Origin: Streptococcus acidominimus
Lineage (GTDB): Bacteria > Bacillota > Bacilli > Lactobacillales > Streptococcaceae
Length of the DNA: 46,896 bases
Direction of reading: 5' to 3'
Assembly (NCBI RefSeq): GCF_001921825.1
Contig: NZ_MSJL01000015.1
Span: 1-46,896, forward strand
Below, piece by piece: positions 15,830 through 24,689 of the stretch. Made by a program: the position numbers and the translations under genes. How positions within the stretch are numbered: position 1 is the stretch's first letter; each line of letters begins with the position of its first letter. The notes under the pieces are model-generated. The model saw only the letters and a list, made by a program, of their open reading frames with translations, made no database searches and was not told the origin of the DNA.

Positions 15830-15835
15830 AATAGA

Positions 15836-15947
15836 GTTGCGATAAGCAATAAATACTCATCTCAAATCCATTGTGGACCTGTTGCCGAAAGGTTGGACTG
15901 CAAGTTGACGTTTGGGAGAGGAGAAAAAACAAAAGGAGACATTACTC
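15836..15947 (+). promoter_or_regulatory. rpsB 5' leader (possible S2 autoregulatory site)
   Basis: The leader is about 110 nt long and contains structured-looking GC-rich blocks (TGGACCTGTTGCCGAAAGG, GGTTGGACTGCAAGTTGACG) just before AAAGGAGA. Ribosomal protein S2 represses its own mRNA in several bacteria, so an autogenous site is plausible here. I have not established a specific fold. Confidence 0.35.
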
Positions 15948-16730
15948 ATGGCAGTAATTTCAATGAAACAACTTCTTGAGGCTGGTGTTCATTTTGGTCA
16001 CCAAACTCGTCGCTGGAATCCTAAGATGGCAAAATACATCTTTACAGAGCGTAACGGTATCCACGTGATTGACCTTCAACAAACTGTAAAATTGGCTGAT
16101 CAAGCATACGACTTTATCCGTGAAGCAGCAGCAAATGATGCAGTTATCTTGTTCGTTGGTACGAAAAAACAAGCTGCAGAAGCAGTGAAAGACGAAGCAA
16201 TCCGCGCTGGTCAATACTTCATTAACCACCGTTGGTTGGGTGGAACTCTTACAAACTGGGGAACAATCCAAAAACGTATCGCTCGTTTGAAAGAAATCAA
16301 CCGTATGGAAGAAGAAGGAACCTTTGATGTTCTTCCTAAGAAAGAAGTAGCCTTGTTGAACAAACAACGTGCTCGTCTTGAAAAATTCTTGGGTGGTATC
16401 GCAGACATGCCACGTATTCCAGACGTTATGTTTGTCGTTGACCCACATAAAGAGCAAATCGCTGTTAAAGAAGCGAAAAAATTGGGAATCCCAGTTGTTG
16501 CGATGGTTGACACAAATACAGATCCAGATGATATCGATGTGATTATCCCAGCCAATGATGATGCAATCCGCGCTGTTAAGTTGATCACTGCTAAAATGGC
16601 TGATGCAATCATTGAAGGTCGCCAAGGCGAAGATAGCGTTGAAGCAGTAGAGGCAGAATTAGCAGCTACTGAAACAGAAGCAGCATCTATTGAAGAAATC
16701 GTTGAAGTTGTAGAAGGCGACAACAACTAA
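15948..16730 (+). CDS. rpsB: 30S ribosomal protein S2
   Basis: 260 residues from the ATG at 15948, with AAAGGAGA 7 nt upstream; the longer frame from 15912 runs into the leader. [27 protein letters not shown] is the S2 N-terminus, [11 protein letters not shown] and [12 protein letters not shown] follow. The last 35 residues form a highly acidic tail ([17 protein letters not shown]) seen in streptococcal S2. Normally tsf follows directly; here a terminator and a repeat array intervene. Confidence 0.97.
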   Translation: MAVISMKQLLEAGVHFGHQTRRWNPKMAKYIFTERNGIHVIDLQQTVKLADQAYDFIREAAANDAVILFVGTKKQAAEAVKDEAIRAGQYFINHRWLGGTLTNWGTIQKRIARLKEINRMEEEGTFDVLPKKEVALLNKQRARLEKFLGGIADMPRIPDVMFVVDPHKEQIAVKEAKKLGIPVVAMVDTNTDPDDIDVIIPANDDAIRAVKLITAKMADAIIEGRQGEDSVEAVEAELAATETEAASIEEIVEVVEGDNN

Positions 16731-16746
16731 TACTTTGGAACATCCT

Positions 16747-16777
16747 AAGGGGCAGGGCTCAGCCCTCCCCCTTTTTT
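16747..16777 (+). terminator. Terminator after rpsB
   Basis: AAGGGG-C-AGGG, loop CTCAG, CCCT-C-CCCCTT, then TTTT. It lies about 17 nt after the rpsB stop and should partly uncouple tsf from rpsB. Confidence 0.7.
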
Positions 16778-16788
16778 GAAAAGAAATA

Positions 16789-17078
16789 GAACATGCCCTA
16801 AGGCTATGACTCCCTTTAGGAAACAGTCTGAAAAGTTCTACCGGAGTTTTTCAGTCGTCAGATTTCCTATTTTGTCTAGGAATTGCTTTCACAGTCTAGG
16901 AACAGACTGTGAAAGGTTGGAGATAAAACGAGTGAAACTCGCGTCAAACGCCCTCGTATCTTATTGTAACTGAACACGCCCTAAACTCTGTGCGAAAAAG
17001 ACAAATTCTCCTAGAAACTGAAGTTTCTGCGTCAAATTTTCTATTTTCGCTTTGAGTTTTTAACGGGCTCGTATCTTA
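16789..17078 (+). repeat. Hairpin repeat array between rpsB and tsf
   Basis: Two tandem units. The first (about 16789-16970) begins GAACATGCCC, contains AAAAGTTCTACCGGAGTTTTT and CACAGTCTAGGAACAGACTGTG hairpins, and ends GCCCTCGTATCTTA. The second (about 16975-17078) is a compact beta-type unit: GCCC, AAACTC and GCGAAAA pair with TTTTCGC, GAGTTT and GGGC. A small loop hairpin AGAAACTGAAGTTTCT is at its tip. The unit ends 9 nt before the tsf ribosome site. Confidence 0.75.
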
Positions 17079-17096
17079 TTTTAAAGGAGAATTAAA

Positions 17097-18137
17097 ATGG
17101 CAGAAATTACAGCTAAGCTTGTAAAAGAATTGCGTGAAAAATCTGGTGCTGGTGTCATGGATGCTAAAAAAGCCCTTGTTGAAGTAGATGGTGATATCGA
17201 AAAAGCGATTGAATTGCTTCGTGAAAAAGGGATGGCAAAAGCAGCTAAGAAGGCTGACCGTGTAGCAGCAGAAGGTTTGACTGGTGTTTATGTAGATGGA
17301 AATGTGGCAGCAGTTGTTGAAGTGAATGCTGAAACAGATTTCGTTGCGAAAAACGCTCAATTCGTTGAATTGGTAAACGAAACAGCAAAAGTGATCGCAG
17401 AAGGCAAACCTGCTAACAATGACGAAGCACTTGCTCTTACAATGCCTTCAGGTGAAACTCTTGAAGCAGCTTATGTTAATGCGACTGCAACTATCGGAGA
17501 AAAAATCTCATTCCGTCGTTTTGCTTTGATTGAAAAGACAGATGCACAAGCATTCGGTGCTTACCAACACAATGGTGGTCGTATCGGGGTTATCTCTGTT
17601 ATCGAAGGTGGCGACGAAGCCCTTGCAAAACAAGTATCAATGCATATTGCAGCGATGAAACCAACTGTTCTTTCATACAAAGAATTGGATGAACAATTCG
17701 TGAAAGATGAGTTGGCACAATTGAACCATAAAATTGAACAAGACAATGAGAGCCGTGCAATGGTTGGTAAACCAGCCCTTCCATTCTTGAAATATGGTTC
17801 AAAAGCTCAATTGTCTGATGATGTGTTGGCACAAGCAGAAGAAGCTATCAAGGCAGAATTGGCTGCTGAAGGTAAGCCAGAAAAAATCTGGGATAAAATC
17901 CTTCCAGGAAAAATGGATCGCTTCTTGCTTGACAATACAAAAGTTGACCAAGCTTACACCCTTCTTGCACAAGTTTACATTATGGACGATAGCAAGACAG
18001 TTGAAGCTTACCTTGATTCAGTAAATGCTAGCGTTGTAGCCTTTGCTCGTTTTGAAGTGGGTGAAGGAATTGAAAAAGCAGCTAACGACTTTGAATCAGA
18101 AGTTGCTGCAACAATGGCTGCGGCACTTGGTAAATAA
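17097..18137 (+). CDS. tsf: Elongation factor Ts
   Basis: 346 residues with AAAGGAGA before the [24 protein letters not shown] and [20 protein letters not shown] form the N-terminal UBA-like domain; [17 protein letters not shown] is the EF-Ts signature 2 region. It exchanges GDP for GTP on EF-Tu. Length is normal for streptococci. The repeat array upstream contains no convincing sigma-A promoter, so tsf must rely on read-through from rpsB or on an unrecognised signal in the array. Confidence 0.97.
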   Translation: MAEITAKLVKELREKSGAGVMDAKKALVEVDGDIEKAIELLREKGMAKAAKKADRVAAEGLTGVYVDGNVAAVVEVNAETDFVAKNAQFVELVNETAKVIAEGKPANNDEALALTMPSGETLEAAYVNATATIGEKISFRRFALIEKTDAQAFGAYQHNGGRIGVISVIEGGDEALAKQVSMHIAAMKPTVLSYKELDEQFVKDELAQLNHKIEQDNESRAMVGKPALPFLKYGSKAQLSDDVLAQAEEAIKAELAAEGKPEKIWDKILPGKMDRFLLDNTKVDQAYTLLAQVYIMDDSKTVEAYLDSVNASVVAFARFEVGEGIEKAANDFESEVAATMAAALGK

Positions 18138-18147
18138 TCTTGTAAAT

Positions 18148-18180
18148 GAAAAAGAGAGGAACGCTTGTTCTTCTCTTTTT
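18148..18180 (+). terminator. Terminator after tsf
   Basis: AAAAAGAGAGGAAC, loop GCTT, GTTCTTCTCTTTTT. Confidence 0.85.
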
Positions 18181-18201
18181 ATGTGATTATTGTGATTTTC
18201 A

Positions 18202-18274
18202 AAAAGTGTAACATTTCTCAATAGTACAGCAAGACGAGTTAACGAAGTAATAAAAGATAAACTAAATGACTATA
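18202..18274. repeat. Deleted miniature-element copy
   Basis: AAAAGTGTAACATTTCTCAATAGTAC (two blocks) is joined directly to CAAGACGAGTTAACGAAGTAATA and the end TAAACTAAATGACTATA (18258-18274). In the 332-bp element (15285-15483) the same two segments are separated by the large hairpin, so this copy has lost its centre and its other end. Confidence 0.65.
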
Positions 18275-18301
18275 TTTTGATTTTCGAAGACTACTAGAAT
18301 T

Positions 18302-19018
18302 TTAGGACAAGATATAGGTATCCCAATGCGCATCCGCCTGCTCTTTAAAGAGTGACTTGAGGGTCATAGCACAGCTGTCCACATCATCTGCTTCAAAGAG
18401 GATTTCTGTATATTCTTGAAAGAGATAGGGAACGATTTGATGGAGAAAGGAGCGGAGACTGTTGTTGTCCTCTCCCCATACATAGGCAATCTCATTGTCC
18501 TCTATAAACGCTAGATTTTCAATTCCCTTTGCTCCGCTTTGATAATAGACAGTATCAGGAAGAGTTGCAAAAAAGTCTTCTGCAGTCTCCGTAAAGGGGC
18601 TGATTGACTTGTGGCTTTTTGTATAGTAATGGAGTAGCAGGTGGCTACAAGTCTCGTAGGTCTTACTTGCACATTCTGCGATTTGAAATGAAGTCGAGGT
18701 CAGCTCTCCGAGATAGTCCTGTACGCTGACAACCATTTCATGGCAAATCCGCTTGCACTGAAAACCTCCTGCTTCTAAAAAGGAGATGAGACTCTGGTTG
18801 GTTGAGGACAGCATGACCTGTAAGGGCTTCTTGCAATGGCTGCGAATGGTCTGAAAAAGAGGAGCGGCAAGGCTATCGTCATATATCGTCAAGTCAAAGG
18901 TTAGGTAGGTATGTTGCTGATGATATGGATTTTCCGATAGCTTAATGGTTCCAATAGACTGATGATGGTGATAAACAGTGACCTGCTGGCGGTCAAATTC
19001 TACTTGTAGCTGGGACAT
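18302..19018 (-). CDS. Hypothetical protein, possibly GNAT-like
   Basis: 238 residues, soluble, no signal peptide. The pattern of two short alpha/beta halves (SIGTIKLSENPYHQQHTYLTF, then LISFLEAGGFQCKRICHEM and later NLAFIEDNEIAYVWGE) is reminiscent of tandem GNAT N-acetyltransferase folds, but the acetyl-CoA loop is not clear. The ATG is 1 nt after the stop of the thioredoxin-like gene, so the two are co-translated. No substrate can be suggested. Confidence 0.6.
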   Translation of the reverse strand: MSQLQVEFDRQQVTVYHHHQSIGTIKLSENPYHQQHTYLTFDLTIYDDSLAAPLFQTIRSHCKKPLQVMLSSTNQSLISFLEAGGFQCKRICHEMVVSVQDYLGELTSTSFQIAECASKTYETCSHLLLHYYTKSHKSISPFTETAEDFFATLPDTVYYQSGAKGIENLAFIEDNEIAYVWGEDNNSLRSFLHQIVPYLFQEYTEILFEADDVDSCAMTLKSLFKEQADAHWDTYILS

Positions 19019-19019
19019 T

Positions 19020-19367
19020 TTAGACAGTTAAGAATTGGCGGATTTCGTCTTCTGTCATAGAGCTGTCGCAACGAACTTGCACGCCGTTTGCACTTGCAAA
19101 TAGGAGAGCGGGAACAGTCGCTGCTTGGTAGCGTTGGCGAAAGGCTTGCAGTTGAGGATCGGGATTACTACTGTCAATAAAATAGACAGTCAATCCATTT
19201 GCTTGGGTAACGCTATGGAGCTTTGGCACAAAGCGCTGACAATAGGGACAGGTCGCGCGTCCTAAAAAGAGAATGACATTTTCCCCTTGTGAAAGCAGAC
19301 GTTCAGTTTCCTCAACAGAAATAGACGTAAAATCCTGCACAAGCTCTTGAAATGAATAGGTAAACAT
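19020..19367 (-). CDS. Thioredoxin-fold protein (bacteriocin-accessory/PedC-like)
   Basis: 115 residues from the ATG at 19365-19367 with AAAGGAG 6 nt upstream. The protein has the active site C40-P-Y-C43 (FLGRATCPYCQRF) and the cis-proline segment ATVPALL. No signal peptide or membrane segment, so it acts in the cytoplasm. Short CPYC proteins of this kind are often annotated as bacteriocin transport accessory proteins, but no bacteriocin genes are nearby; a general thiol-disulfide role is as likely. It forms an operon with the downstream GNAT-like gene. Confidence 0.8.
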   Translation of the reverse strand: MFTYSFQELVQDFTSISVEETERLLSQGENVILFLGRATCPYCQRFVPKLHSVTQANGLTVYFIDSSNPDPQLQAFRQRYQAATVPALLFASANGVQVRCDSSMTEDEIRQFLTV

Positions 19368-19382
19368 AGTAACTCCTTTAAA

Positions 19383-20065
19383 AATAAGATACGAGCCCGT
19401 AAAAAACTCACAGCGAAAATAGGAAATCTGACGAAGGGTCATTAGACCCTAGGAAGATTTATCTTTTTCGCACAGAGTTTAGGGCGAGTTCAGTTAAATA
19501 AGATACGAGGGCGTTTAAAGCACACCGTGAAAATAGGAAATACGACGCAGAACCATTAGACGAGAGTTTGCTTCGCAAACTTCTATTTCCCGCCTCTAAA
19601 GGTATCCCATACCTTTAGAGCTAGGAAGATTTATCCCTAAAGGGAGCCACAGCTGTAACTAGCTAAAGCTAGAACACCTGCGTCTCTTTTTCGCACAGAG
19701 TTTAGGGCGTGTTCAATTAAGATGTGAAGCCGTTAAAAAACCGACTGAAAATTAGGAATCTTGACGAGTGAAAAGCTCCTGTGGAGGTTTTCAGCCTATT
19801 CCCTAAAGGGAGCTACACCTGTAAGCAACTAAAGTTGCAACAGTTGCGTCTCTTTTTCACCCAGTGCTTAGTCCGAGTTCAGTTACACAAGATGTGAAGC
19901 CGTAGAAAACCGACTGAAAAATAGGAGACTGACGTAGTGTTCGCCGAATACAAGGAAGTCTATACCTAAAGGGAGCCATACCTGTAATCAGCTAAAGCTG
20001 AAACAGTTACGTCTCTTTTTTCCGAGGTTTTAGGCTGAACTCAGTTGCATAAGATACGAGGGTTT
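19383..20065 (-). repeat. Large hairpin repeat array upstream of ctsR
   Basis: Several units in the reverse orientation follow one another. Each begins AAGATACGAG or AAGATGTGAAGCC and ends GAGTTCAG or GTTCAATT. Beta-type units occupy about 19383-19480 and 19500-19720; delta-type units with AGCC...AAAACC and GGTTTT...GGCT occupy about 19727-19880 and 19891-20040. Hairpin modules inside include CTCTAAAGGTATCCCATACC, AGTTTGCTTCGCAAACT and GGGAGC-CTGTAA-GTCTC. No gene is present. Confidence 0.75.
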
Positions 20066-20385
20066 TTGACACGAGTTTCACTCGTTCTATCTCCCACTTT
20101 AACAGTCGATTTCCAGACGAAGATAGCTAGCTTATTGGAGGGCTATCAACAATCAGTGGCTCGTAGCTCGAATGTAATTCCTCTTTTCATTATAGGGAAA
20201 GCTGGTGAGAAATGCAAGAAATTCTGTTTGGATTTTTCCTATAATACCCAAACTCTTGTTTTAAAATAGTTTCTACTTTTCTCTCCAAATATCAAAGTGA
20301 GTAGTGGAGCAAGGCTTCCCTGTTTATAGACTATTCTGAAAACCGGTCTGCGTTGCTTTTGCTTTTCAAAGTCAGGGAATTAGGG
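20066..20385. other. Intergenic region before ctsR
   Basis: A 74-codon frame at 20045-20269 starts inside the repeat and has no ribosome site; I do not regard it as a gene, though the part from 20120 could be a decayed fragment. Nothing else is recognisable before the ctsR promoter. Confidence 0.4.
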
Positions 20386-20391
20386 TATAAT
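20363..20391 (+). promoter_or_regulatory. Promoter of ctsR-clpC
   Basis: TTTTCA (20363-20368), 17 bp, TATAAT (20386-20391). The CtsR site starts at the next base. Confidence 0.65.
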
Positions 20392-20408
20392 AGTCAAAGA
20401 TAGTCAGA
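20392..20408 (+). promoter_or_regulatory. CtsR operator
   Basis: AGTCAAA-GAT-AGTCAGA closely matches the known CtsR heptad repeat RGTCAAANANRGTCAAA. It covers the start of transcription, right behind the -10 box, so CtsR should repress its own operon and release it on heat or protein stress. Confidence 0.85.
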
Positions 20409-20424
20409 GAAAGAGGTGGAGTCT

Positions 20425-20883
20425 ATGGCGATAAAAAATACATCTGATTATATTGAAGAACATATCAAGGCGATATTAGAACAGGTGAGTGTAGCAGAGT
20501 TGCGCAGAAGTGAGTTGGCAAGCCGATTTGAGGTGGTGCCAAGTCAGATTAACTATGTGATTAAGACACGATTTACTGCTAGCCGTGGCTATATTGTAGA
20601 AAGCAAGCGTGGGGGTGGAGGTTATATCCGAATTGGTCGGATTACCTTTTCGGACAAGCATGAGTTGGTTCGCGACTTGTTACACAATATGGGGACAGAA
20701 TTGTCTAGCGCGGTGTTTGCGGATATTCTGCAACTCTTATTTGATGAGCAGTTGATGACAGAGCGCGAGGGTAATTTGTTTCTAGCTGCTAGCAGTAACG
20801 AGATCTTGGGAAATGATGCCAGTGCTATTCGTGCGCGGATGATGCGACAGATTTTACGACGATTGGATAGGAAAGAGGATTAG
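20425..20883 (+). CDS. ctsR: Transcriptional regulator CtsR
   Basis: 152 residues from the ATG at 20425 (GGTGGAG 5 nt upstream; the frame also has a GTG at 20416 inside this site). The winged helix includes LASRFEVVPSQINYVIKTRF and the glycine-rich wing SKRGGGGYIRI, which is the heat sensor in this family. It represses clp and other chaperone genes. The operator is seen at 20392-20408, and clpC follows after one base. Confidence 0.97.
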   Translation: MAIKNTSDYIEEHIKAILEQVSVAELRRSELASRFEVVPSQINYVIKTRFTASRGYIVESKRGGGGYIRIGRITFSDKHELVRDLLHNMGTELSSAVFADILQLLFDEQLMTEREGNLFLAASSNEILGNDASAIRARMMRQILRRLDRKED

Positions 20884-20884
20884 A

Positions 20885-23335
20885 ATGAAATTTTCAAATG
20901 GATTACGGCGTATCTATGAAGATGCGCAGTTAATCGGACAGCGCTACATGTGTGACTACTTAGAGACTTGGCATCTGTTAATGGCTTTTGTCCTTAATCC
21001 AGACACGATTGCAGGAGCTACTTTGGCGGATTATCCACTTGATATTACGGATTATGAGCAGGCAATCTATGCGGTGACAGAGCGTACCTATCTTGAGGAC
21101 TTAGAGGAATTTACCTTTTTACAGAGTTCAAAGCGACTCAATGAAGTGGCAGATTTTGCTCACAAGATTGCAGAAGTGGTTAAAGCCAGACAGGTTGGGA
21201 CGGAACATCTCTTCATGGCCATGCTCTTAGACAAGCGTTCCATCGCTTCACAAGTCCTAGACAAGGCTGGATTTGAGTTTGGAGATTCGGATACCAAGTT
21301 TCGTTTCATTGATCTGCGAAAGAACCTAGAGGCAAAGGCTGGCTTCACCAAGGAAGATTTGAAGTCTATCCGCAGCATTATGAAAGGTGGGAAAGCAAAT
21401 CGTCCAACCATGGCGAATATGATGGGGATGCCACCAGCTCCTCAGACAGGTGGTTTGGAGGACTACACGCGGGATTTGACAGCCCTAGCTCGTGCAGGGC
21501 AGATTGATCCAATCATTGGTCGTGAGGATGAAATTTCGCGCATGATTCAGATTCTTTCCCGTAAGAGCAAGAATAATCCTGTCCTAGTCGGAGATGCGGG
21601 GGTTGGGAAAACAGCCCTTGCTTTGGGCTTGGCTCAACGGGTAGCCGACGGTGAGGTGCCAGCTAGTCTAGCCAAGATGCGGGTCTTGGAGTTAGACTTG
21701 ATGAATGTGATTGCTGGAACGCGTTTCCGGGGGGATTTTGAAGAGCGGATGACCAATATCATCAACGATATTGAAGACGACGGGAACGTCATCCTCTTCA
21801 TTGATGAGTTGCATACCATTATGGGGTCTGGTAGTGGCATTGACTCCACCTTGGACGCGGCTAATATCTTAAAGCCTGCCCTAGCTCGTGGAACCTTGCG
21901 TACCGTTGGGGCAACGACCCAGGATGAGTATCAAAAGCATATTGAAAAAGACGCAGCCCTCTCCCGTCGATTTGCAAGAGTAACAGTAGAGGAGCCGAGT
22001 GTAGCAGATAGCATTGCCATTTTGCAGGGCTTGAAGAAAGCCTATGAAGGCCATCATCATATTCAGATTACAGACCAAGCAATTGTGACTGCTGCTACCT
22101 TTGCGAAACGCTATTTGACCAGTAAAAATCTACCCGATTCGGCTATTGACTTGCTGGATGAGGCGAGCGCAACGGTGCAGAACCGGCAAAAAGCAAGTGG
22201 TAAGCAGTCTGAATTATCTGCCACAGATCAGGCGCTCATGGCAGGAAAGCACAAGACCGTTCGTCAATTGTTGATCAAGGAGTTGGAGGCAGAAAGCCCG
22301 GAAACCGTAAGTGATGCTCAAGTGACAGACGAGGATGTTTTGCTGACCCTTAGCCGGTTATCAGGCATTCCAGTTGCTAAGTTAAGTCAGACGGATGTCA
22401 AGAAATACTTGAATTTAGAAGCTGAGTTGCACAAGCGGGTGATTGGGCAGGAGGCTGCTATCTCTGCAGTTAGTCGTGCTATTCGCCGCAATCAATCAGG
22501 GATTCGGACAGGCAAGCGTCCGATTGGCTCCTTTATGTTCTTAGGACCTACTGGGGTCGGAAAGACAGAATTGGCAAAGGCTTTGGCAGAGGTCTTGTTT
22601 GATGATGAGTCAGCCCTCATTCGTTTTGATATGAGTGAGTATATGGAAAAGTTCGTTGCCAGTCGCTTAAATGGTGCTCCTCCGGGCTATGTCGGCTATG
22701 AAGAAGGCGGCGAGCTGACAGAGAAAGTCCGCAACAAACCGTATGCTGTCTTGCTCTTTGATGAGGTGGAAAAAGCACACCCGGATACCTTTAATATTCT
22801 ATTACAGGTCTTGGATGATGGTGTTTTGACCGATAGCAAGGGGAGGAAGGTTGATTTTTCAAATACTCTCATTATCATGACCTCAAACCTTGGGGCAACT
22901 GCCTTGCGGGATGAGAAGACGGTTGGTTTTGGAGCGCTTGACTTATCACATAGTCAGGAACAGGTTGAAAAGCGGATTTTTGAAGAATTGAAAAAGACCT
23001 ACCGACCAGAGTTTATCAACCGAATTGATGAGAAAATCGTCTTCCATAGCTTGACGGATCAGGATATGCAGGAAGTGGTGAAAGTGATGATTCGTCCGCT
23101 TCAAGCCGTTATGAATGAAAAGGGGATTCAGTTCAAAATACAGCCGTCCGCTTTGAAATTATTAGCGCAGGAGGGCTACGATCGTGAAATGGGAGCTCGT
23201 CCGCTCCGCCGCTTGCTTCAAATGAAAGTAGAAGATCCATTGGCTGAAATGCTGCTTCGTGGAGAATTGCAGGCAGGGGATACCCTGAAAATTGGGGTGA
23301 AAGCTAGAAAATTGAACTATGATATAAGCCGTTAG
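20885..23335 (+). CDS. clpC: ATP-dependent Clp protease ATP-binding subunit ClpC
   Basis: 816 residues. The N-domain (to about 150) is followed by AAA+ module 1 with GDAGVGKTALALG near 236 and Walker B VILFIDELHTI, a middle domain around 420-480, and AAA+ module 2 with GPTGVGKTELAKA near 554 and AVLLFDEVEKAH. It unfolds substrates for ClpP. The ATG is 1 nt after the ctsR stop, with AAAGAGG inside ctsR as ribosome site, so the two are coupled. Adaptor genes mcsA/mcsB are absent, as usual in streptococci. Confidence 0.96.
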   Translation: MKFSNGLRRIYEDAQLIGQRYMCDYLETWHLLMAFVLNPDTIAGATLADYPLDITDYEQAIYAVTERTYLEDLEEFTFLQSSKRLNEVADFAHKIAEVVKARQVGTEHLFMAMLLDKRSIASQVLDKAGFEFGDSDTKFRFIDLRKNLEAKAGFTKEDLKSIRSIMKGGKANRPTMANMMGMPPAPQTGGLEDYTRDLTALARAGQIDPIIGREDEISRMIQILSRKSKNNPVLVGDAGVGKTALALGLAQRVADGEVPASLAKMRVLELDLMNVIAGTRFRGDFEERMTNIINDIEDDGNVILFIDELHTIMGSGSGIDSTLDAANILKPALARGTLRTVGATTQDEYQKHIEKDAALSRRFARVTVEEPSVADSIAILQGLKKAYEGHHHIQITDQAIVTAATFAKRYLTSKNLPDSAIDLLDEASATVQNRQKASGKQSELSATDQALMAGKHKTVRQLLIKELEAESPETVSDAQVTDEDVLLTLSRLSGIPVAKLSQTDVKKYLNLEAELHKRVIGQEAAISAVSRAIRRNQSGIRTGKRPIGSFMFLGPTGVGKTELAKALAEVLFDDESALIRFDMSEYMEKFVASRLNGAPPGYVGYEEGGELTEKVRNKPYAVLLFDEVEKAHPDTFNILLQVLDDGVLTDSKGRKVDFSNTLIIMTSNLGATALRDEKTVGFGALDLSHSQEQVEKRIFEELKKTYRPEFINRIDEKIVFHSLTDQDMQEVVKVMIRPLQAVMNEKGIQFKIQPSALKLLAQEGYDREMGARPLRRLLQMKVEDPLAEMLLRGELQAGDTLKIGVKARKLNYDISR

Positions 23336-23416
23336 GCTAGCCTCTTCTATCATAGTCTTTCAGTACTAGTCTTTTGCTGTTTGGTGAGAGCTATTTCCAG
23401 ATTTTGGATACATCGT

Positions 23417-23464
23417 AAAAAAAGTCGTATCAATGGACCATTCTAGGGTTGATACGACTTTTAT
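23417..23464 (+). terminator. Terminator after clpC
   Basis: AAAAGTCGTATCAA pairs with TTGATACGACTTTT around a 15-nt loop. The right side runs straight into the end of a miniature element. Confidence 0.8.
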
Positions 23465-23653
23465 AGTCTTTTAGTTTACTTTTAGTACTAGGCAACGAGC
23501 TGAAGGTTGGAAATCATACTGACGATAGTCAGTAACAATCGTAGAGTACGGCAAAGCGAGTTCCCATAATCTGGGAGATTATGGGAAGTTGGAAATAGGG
23601 AAACGGAGTTTCCACAATCGTCGAAGTAATAAAAGATAAACTGAACGACTATA
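23462..23653 (+). repeat. 192-bp miniature element, internal variant
   Basis: Ends TATAGTCTTTTAGTTTA (23462-23478) and TAAACTGAACGACTATA (23637-23653) belong to the same family as the 332-bp elements. The interior is different and consists of perfect small hairpins: ACTGAC/GTCAGT, CCCATAATCT/AGATTATGGG and GGAAAC/GTTTCC. GAGTACGGCAAAGCGAG resembles the BOX core. It separates clpC from the convergent membrane-protein gene. Confidence 0.75.
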
Positions 23654-23669
23654 TAGTGGCTAGGATACG

Positions 23670-23984
23670 TTATCGAGCATCTAGTCCCAATATCCCGAAA
23701 ATGAGGTAGGAGAGAGCCAGTGTCACAACGATTGGCTGCAGGCAGAGGAGGCCAAATAGGAACAATTTTATTCTTTTGAAAAGAAGGGCGGTTAGAATGG
23801 ACAGCCATCCGCTCGCTGGAAGAAAATAGCGATAGATAAAATCAATGACGGACATGCTATGATTACCAAAAGGAAGATGAATACTAGGTGGTATCCAAAT
23901 AACCATAGACCAAATGAAGAGGATAAAAAGGATAAAATAGAGGTCGAACCGACTATTTTTAATATTGTTATAGTATTTTAACAT
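23670..23984 (-). CDS. Small membrane protein coupled to the phospholipase gene
   Basis: 104 residues with three hydrophobic segments at about 15-33 (LYFILFILFIWSMVIWIPP), 54-70 and 74-98. No family recognised. Its ATG overlaps the end of the phospholipase A2-like gene by 7 nt, so it is made together with that secreted protein. This would suit an immunity or secretion partner, but that is inference. Codon use is AT-rich like its partner's and unlike the flanking housekeeping genes. Confidence 0.65.
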   Translation of the reverse strand: MLKYYNNIKNSRFDLYFILFILFIWSMVIWIPPSIHLPFGNHSMSVIDFIYRYFLPASGWLSILTALLFKRIKLFLFGLLCLQPIVVTLALSYLIFGILGLDAR

Positions 23985-24547
23985 CCTATCAGACCTGCAG
24001 TTTCAAAATAGACTTTTATTGCATCGGCTTTCCAGCGAACATCTGCGGGTATCCAACGGCGATTAATTCGGATATACTCTACCAGTTGGCGATTGCATTC
24101 ACAGTTTTTACGGTATCCCATTCCTGTAAAACATCTGTCATGATTTTGGCAACCTTGATCCAAAACATCTGTAACAGGTAAAGTAAAATTATTACCATTG
24201 TGACCTGGACCGCAATAGTTCCAGTGAAATGGTATAGGAATACTTCTAAAATATGAATTAGGAGTAAAAGTAGAATTAGAGTACTCTTCACTAATGGTTT
24301 CAATTAACAAGCCTATATTAATTAGTTCATCTGATTCCCTATTTTGTAAGGCTCTATCATAATCAAAGTAGACTCTTTCTCCATCCTGAATTAGATACTG
24401 CTTTACTCTTTCACTTTGTTCTTGAGTGAAATCCTCAACAGGAGCAATACTATTATAATTTACATCTTCTGCGTTAACACTAGTAATAAAAGATAATAGT
24501 AGAGATAGCATCCCTATAAATGCTAATAATTTTATGCTCTTTGTCAT
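23978..24547 (-). CDS. Secreted phospholipase A2-like protein
   Basis: 189 residues with AAGGAGG 7 nt before the ATG. Residues 1-26 form a Sec signal peptide (cleavage after SVNA). A charged propeptide-like stretch follows to about 105. The PLA2 core has Y111-C-G-P-G (calcium loop type) and C133-Q-N-H136-D137-R-C139, the CxxHDxC catalytic motif; Asp175 could complete the dyad. Six cysteines (112, 133, 139, 149, 151, 189) could form three disulfides. The size and layout are close to the phage-borne S. pyogenes SlaA toxin as I remember it (about 190 residues). It should hydrolyse phospholipids outside the cell. The neighbours are an IS element and a miniature element, suggesting transfer. Confidence 0.75.
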   Translation of the reverse strand: MTKSIKLLAFIGMLSLLLSFITSVNAEDVNYNSIAPVEDFTQEQSERVKQYLIQDGERVYFDYDRALQNRESDELINIGLLIETISEEYSNSTFTPNSYFRSIPIPFHWNYCGPGHNGNNFTLPVTDVLDQGCQNHDRCFTGMGYRKNCECNRQLVEYIRINRRWIPADVRWKADAIKVYFETAGLIGC

Positions 24548-24689
24548 ATTAGTCCTCCTTATATTTAGAAGCTAGGAAAATGTAGACTAAGCACTTTCTA
24601 CTATAACATAATAGAACACCTCCCTTTCCAAGAAAGCGTTTTATTTTATAATAGACCTCCTGCGAAACAAAATATGCTAAACTATACAT

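Noticed and set aside
15960-16726. Long minus-strand frames (221 and 171 codons) opposite rpsB
   Set aside because: They are antisense shadows of a highly expressed gene with strong codon bias and have no start signals.
20045-20269. 74-codon open frame before ctsR
   Set aside because: It starts inside the repeat array, has no ribosome site or promoter, and its first third is repeat sequence in translation.
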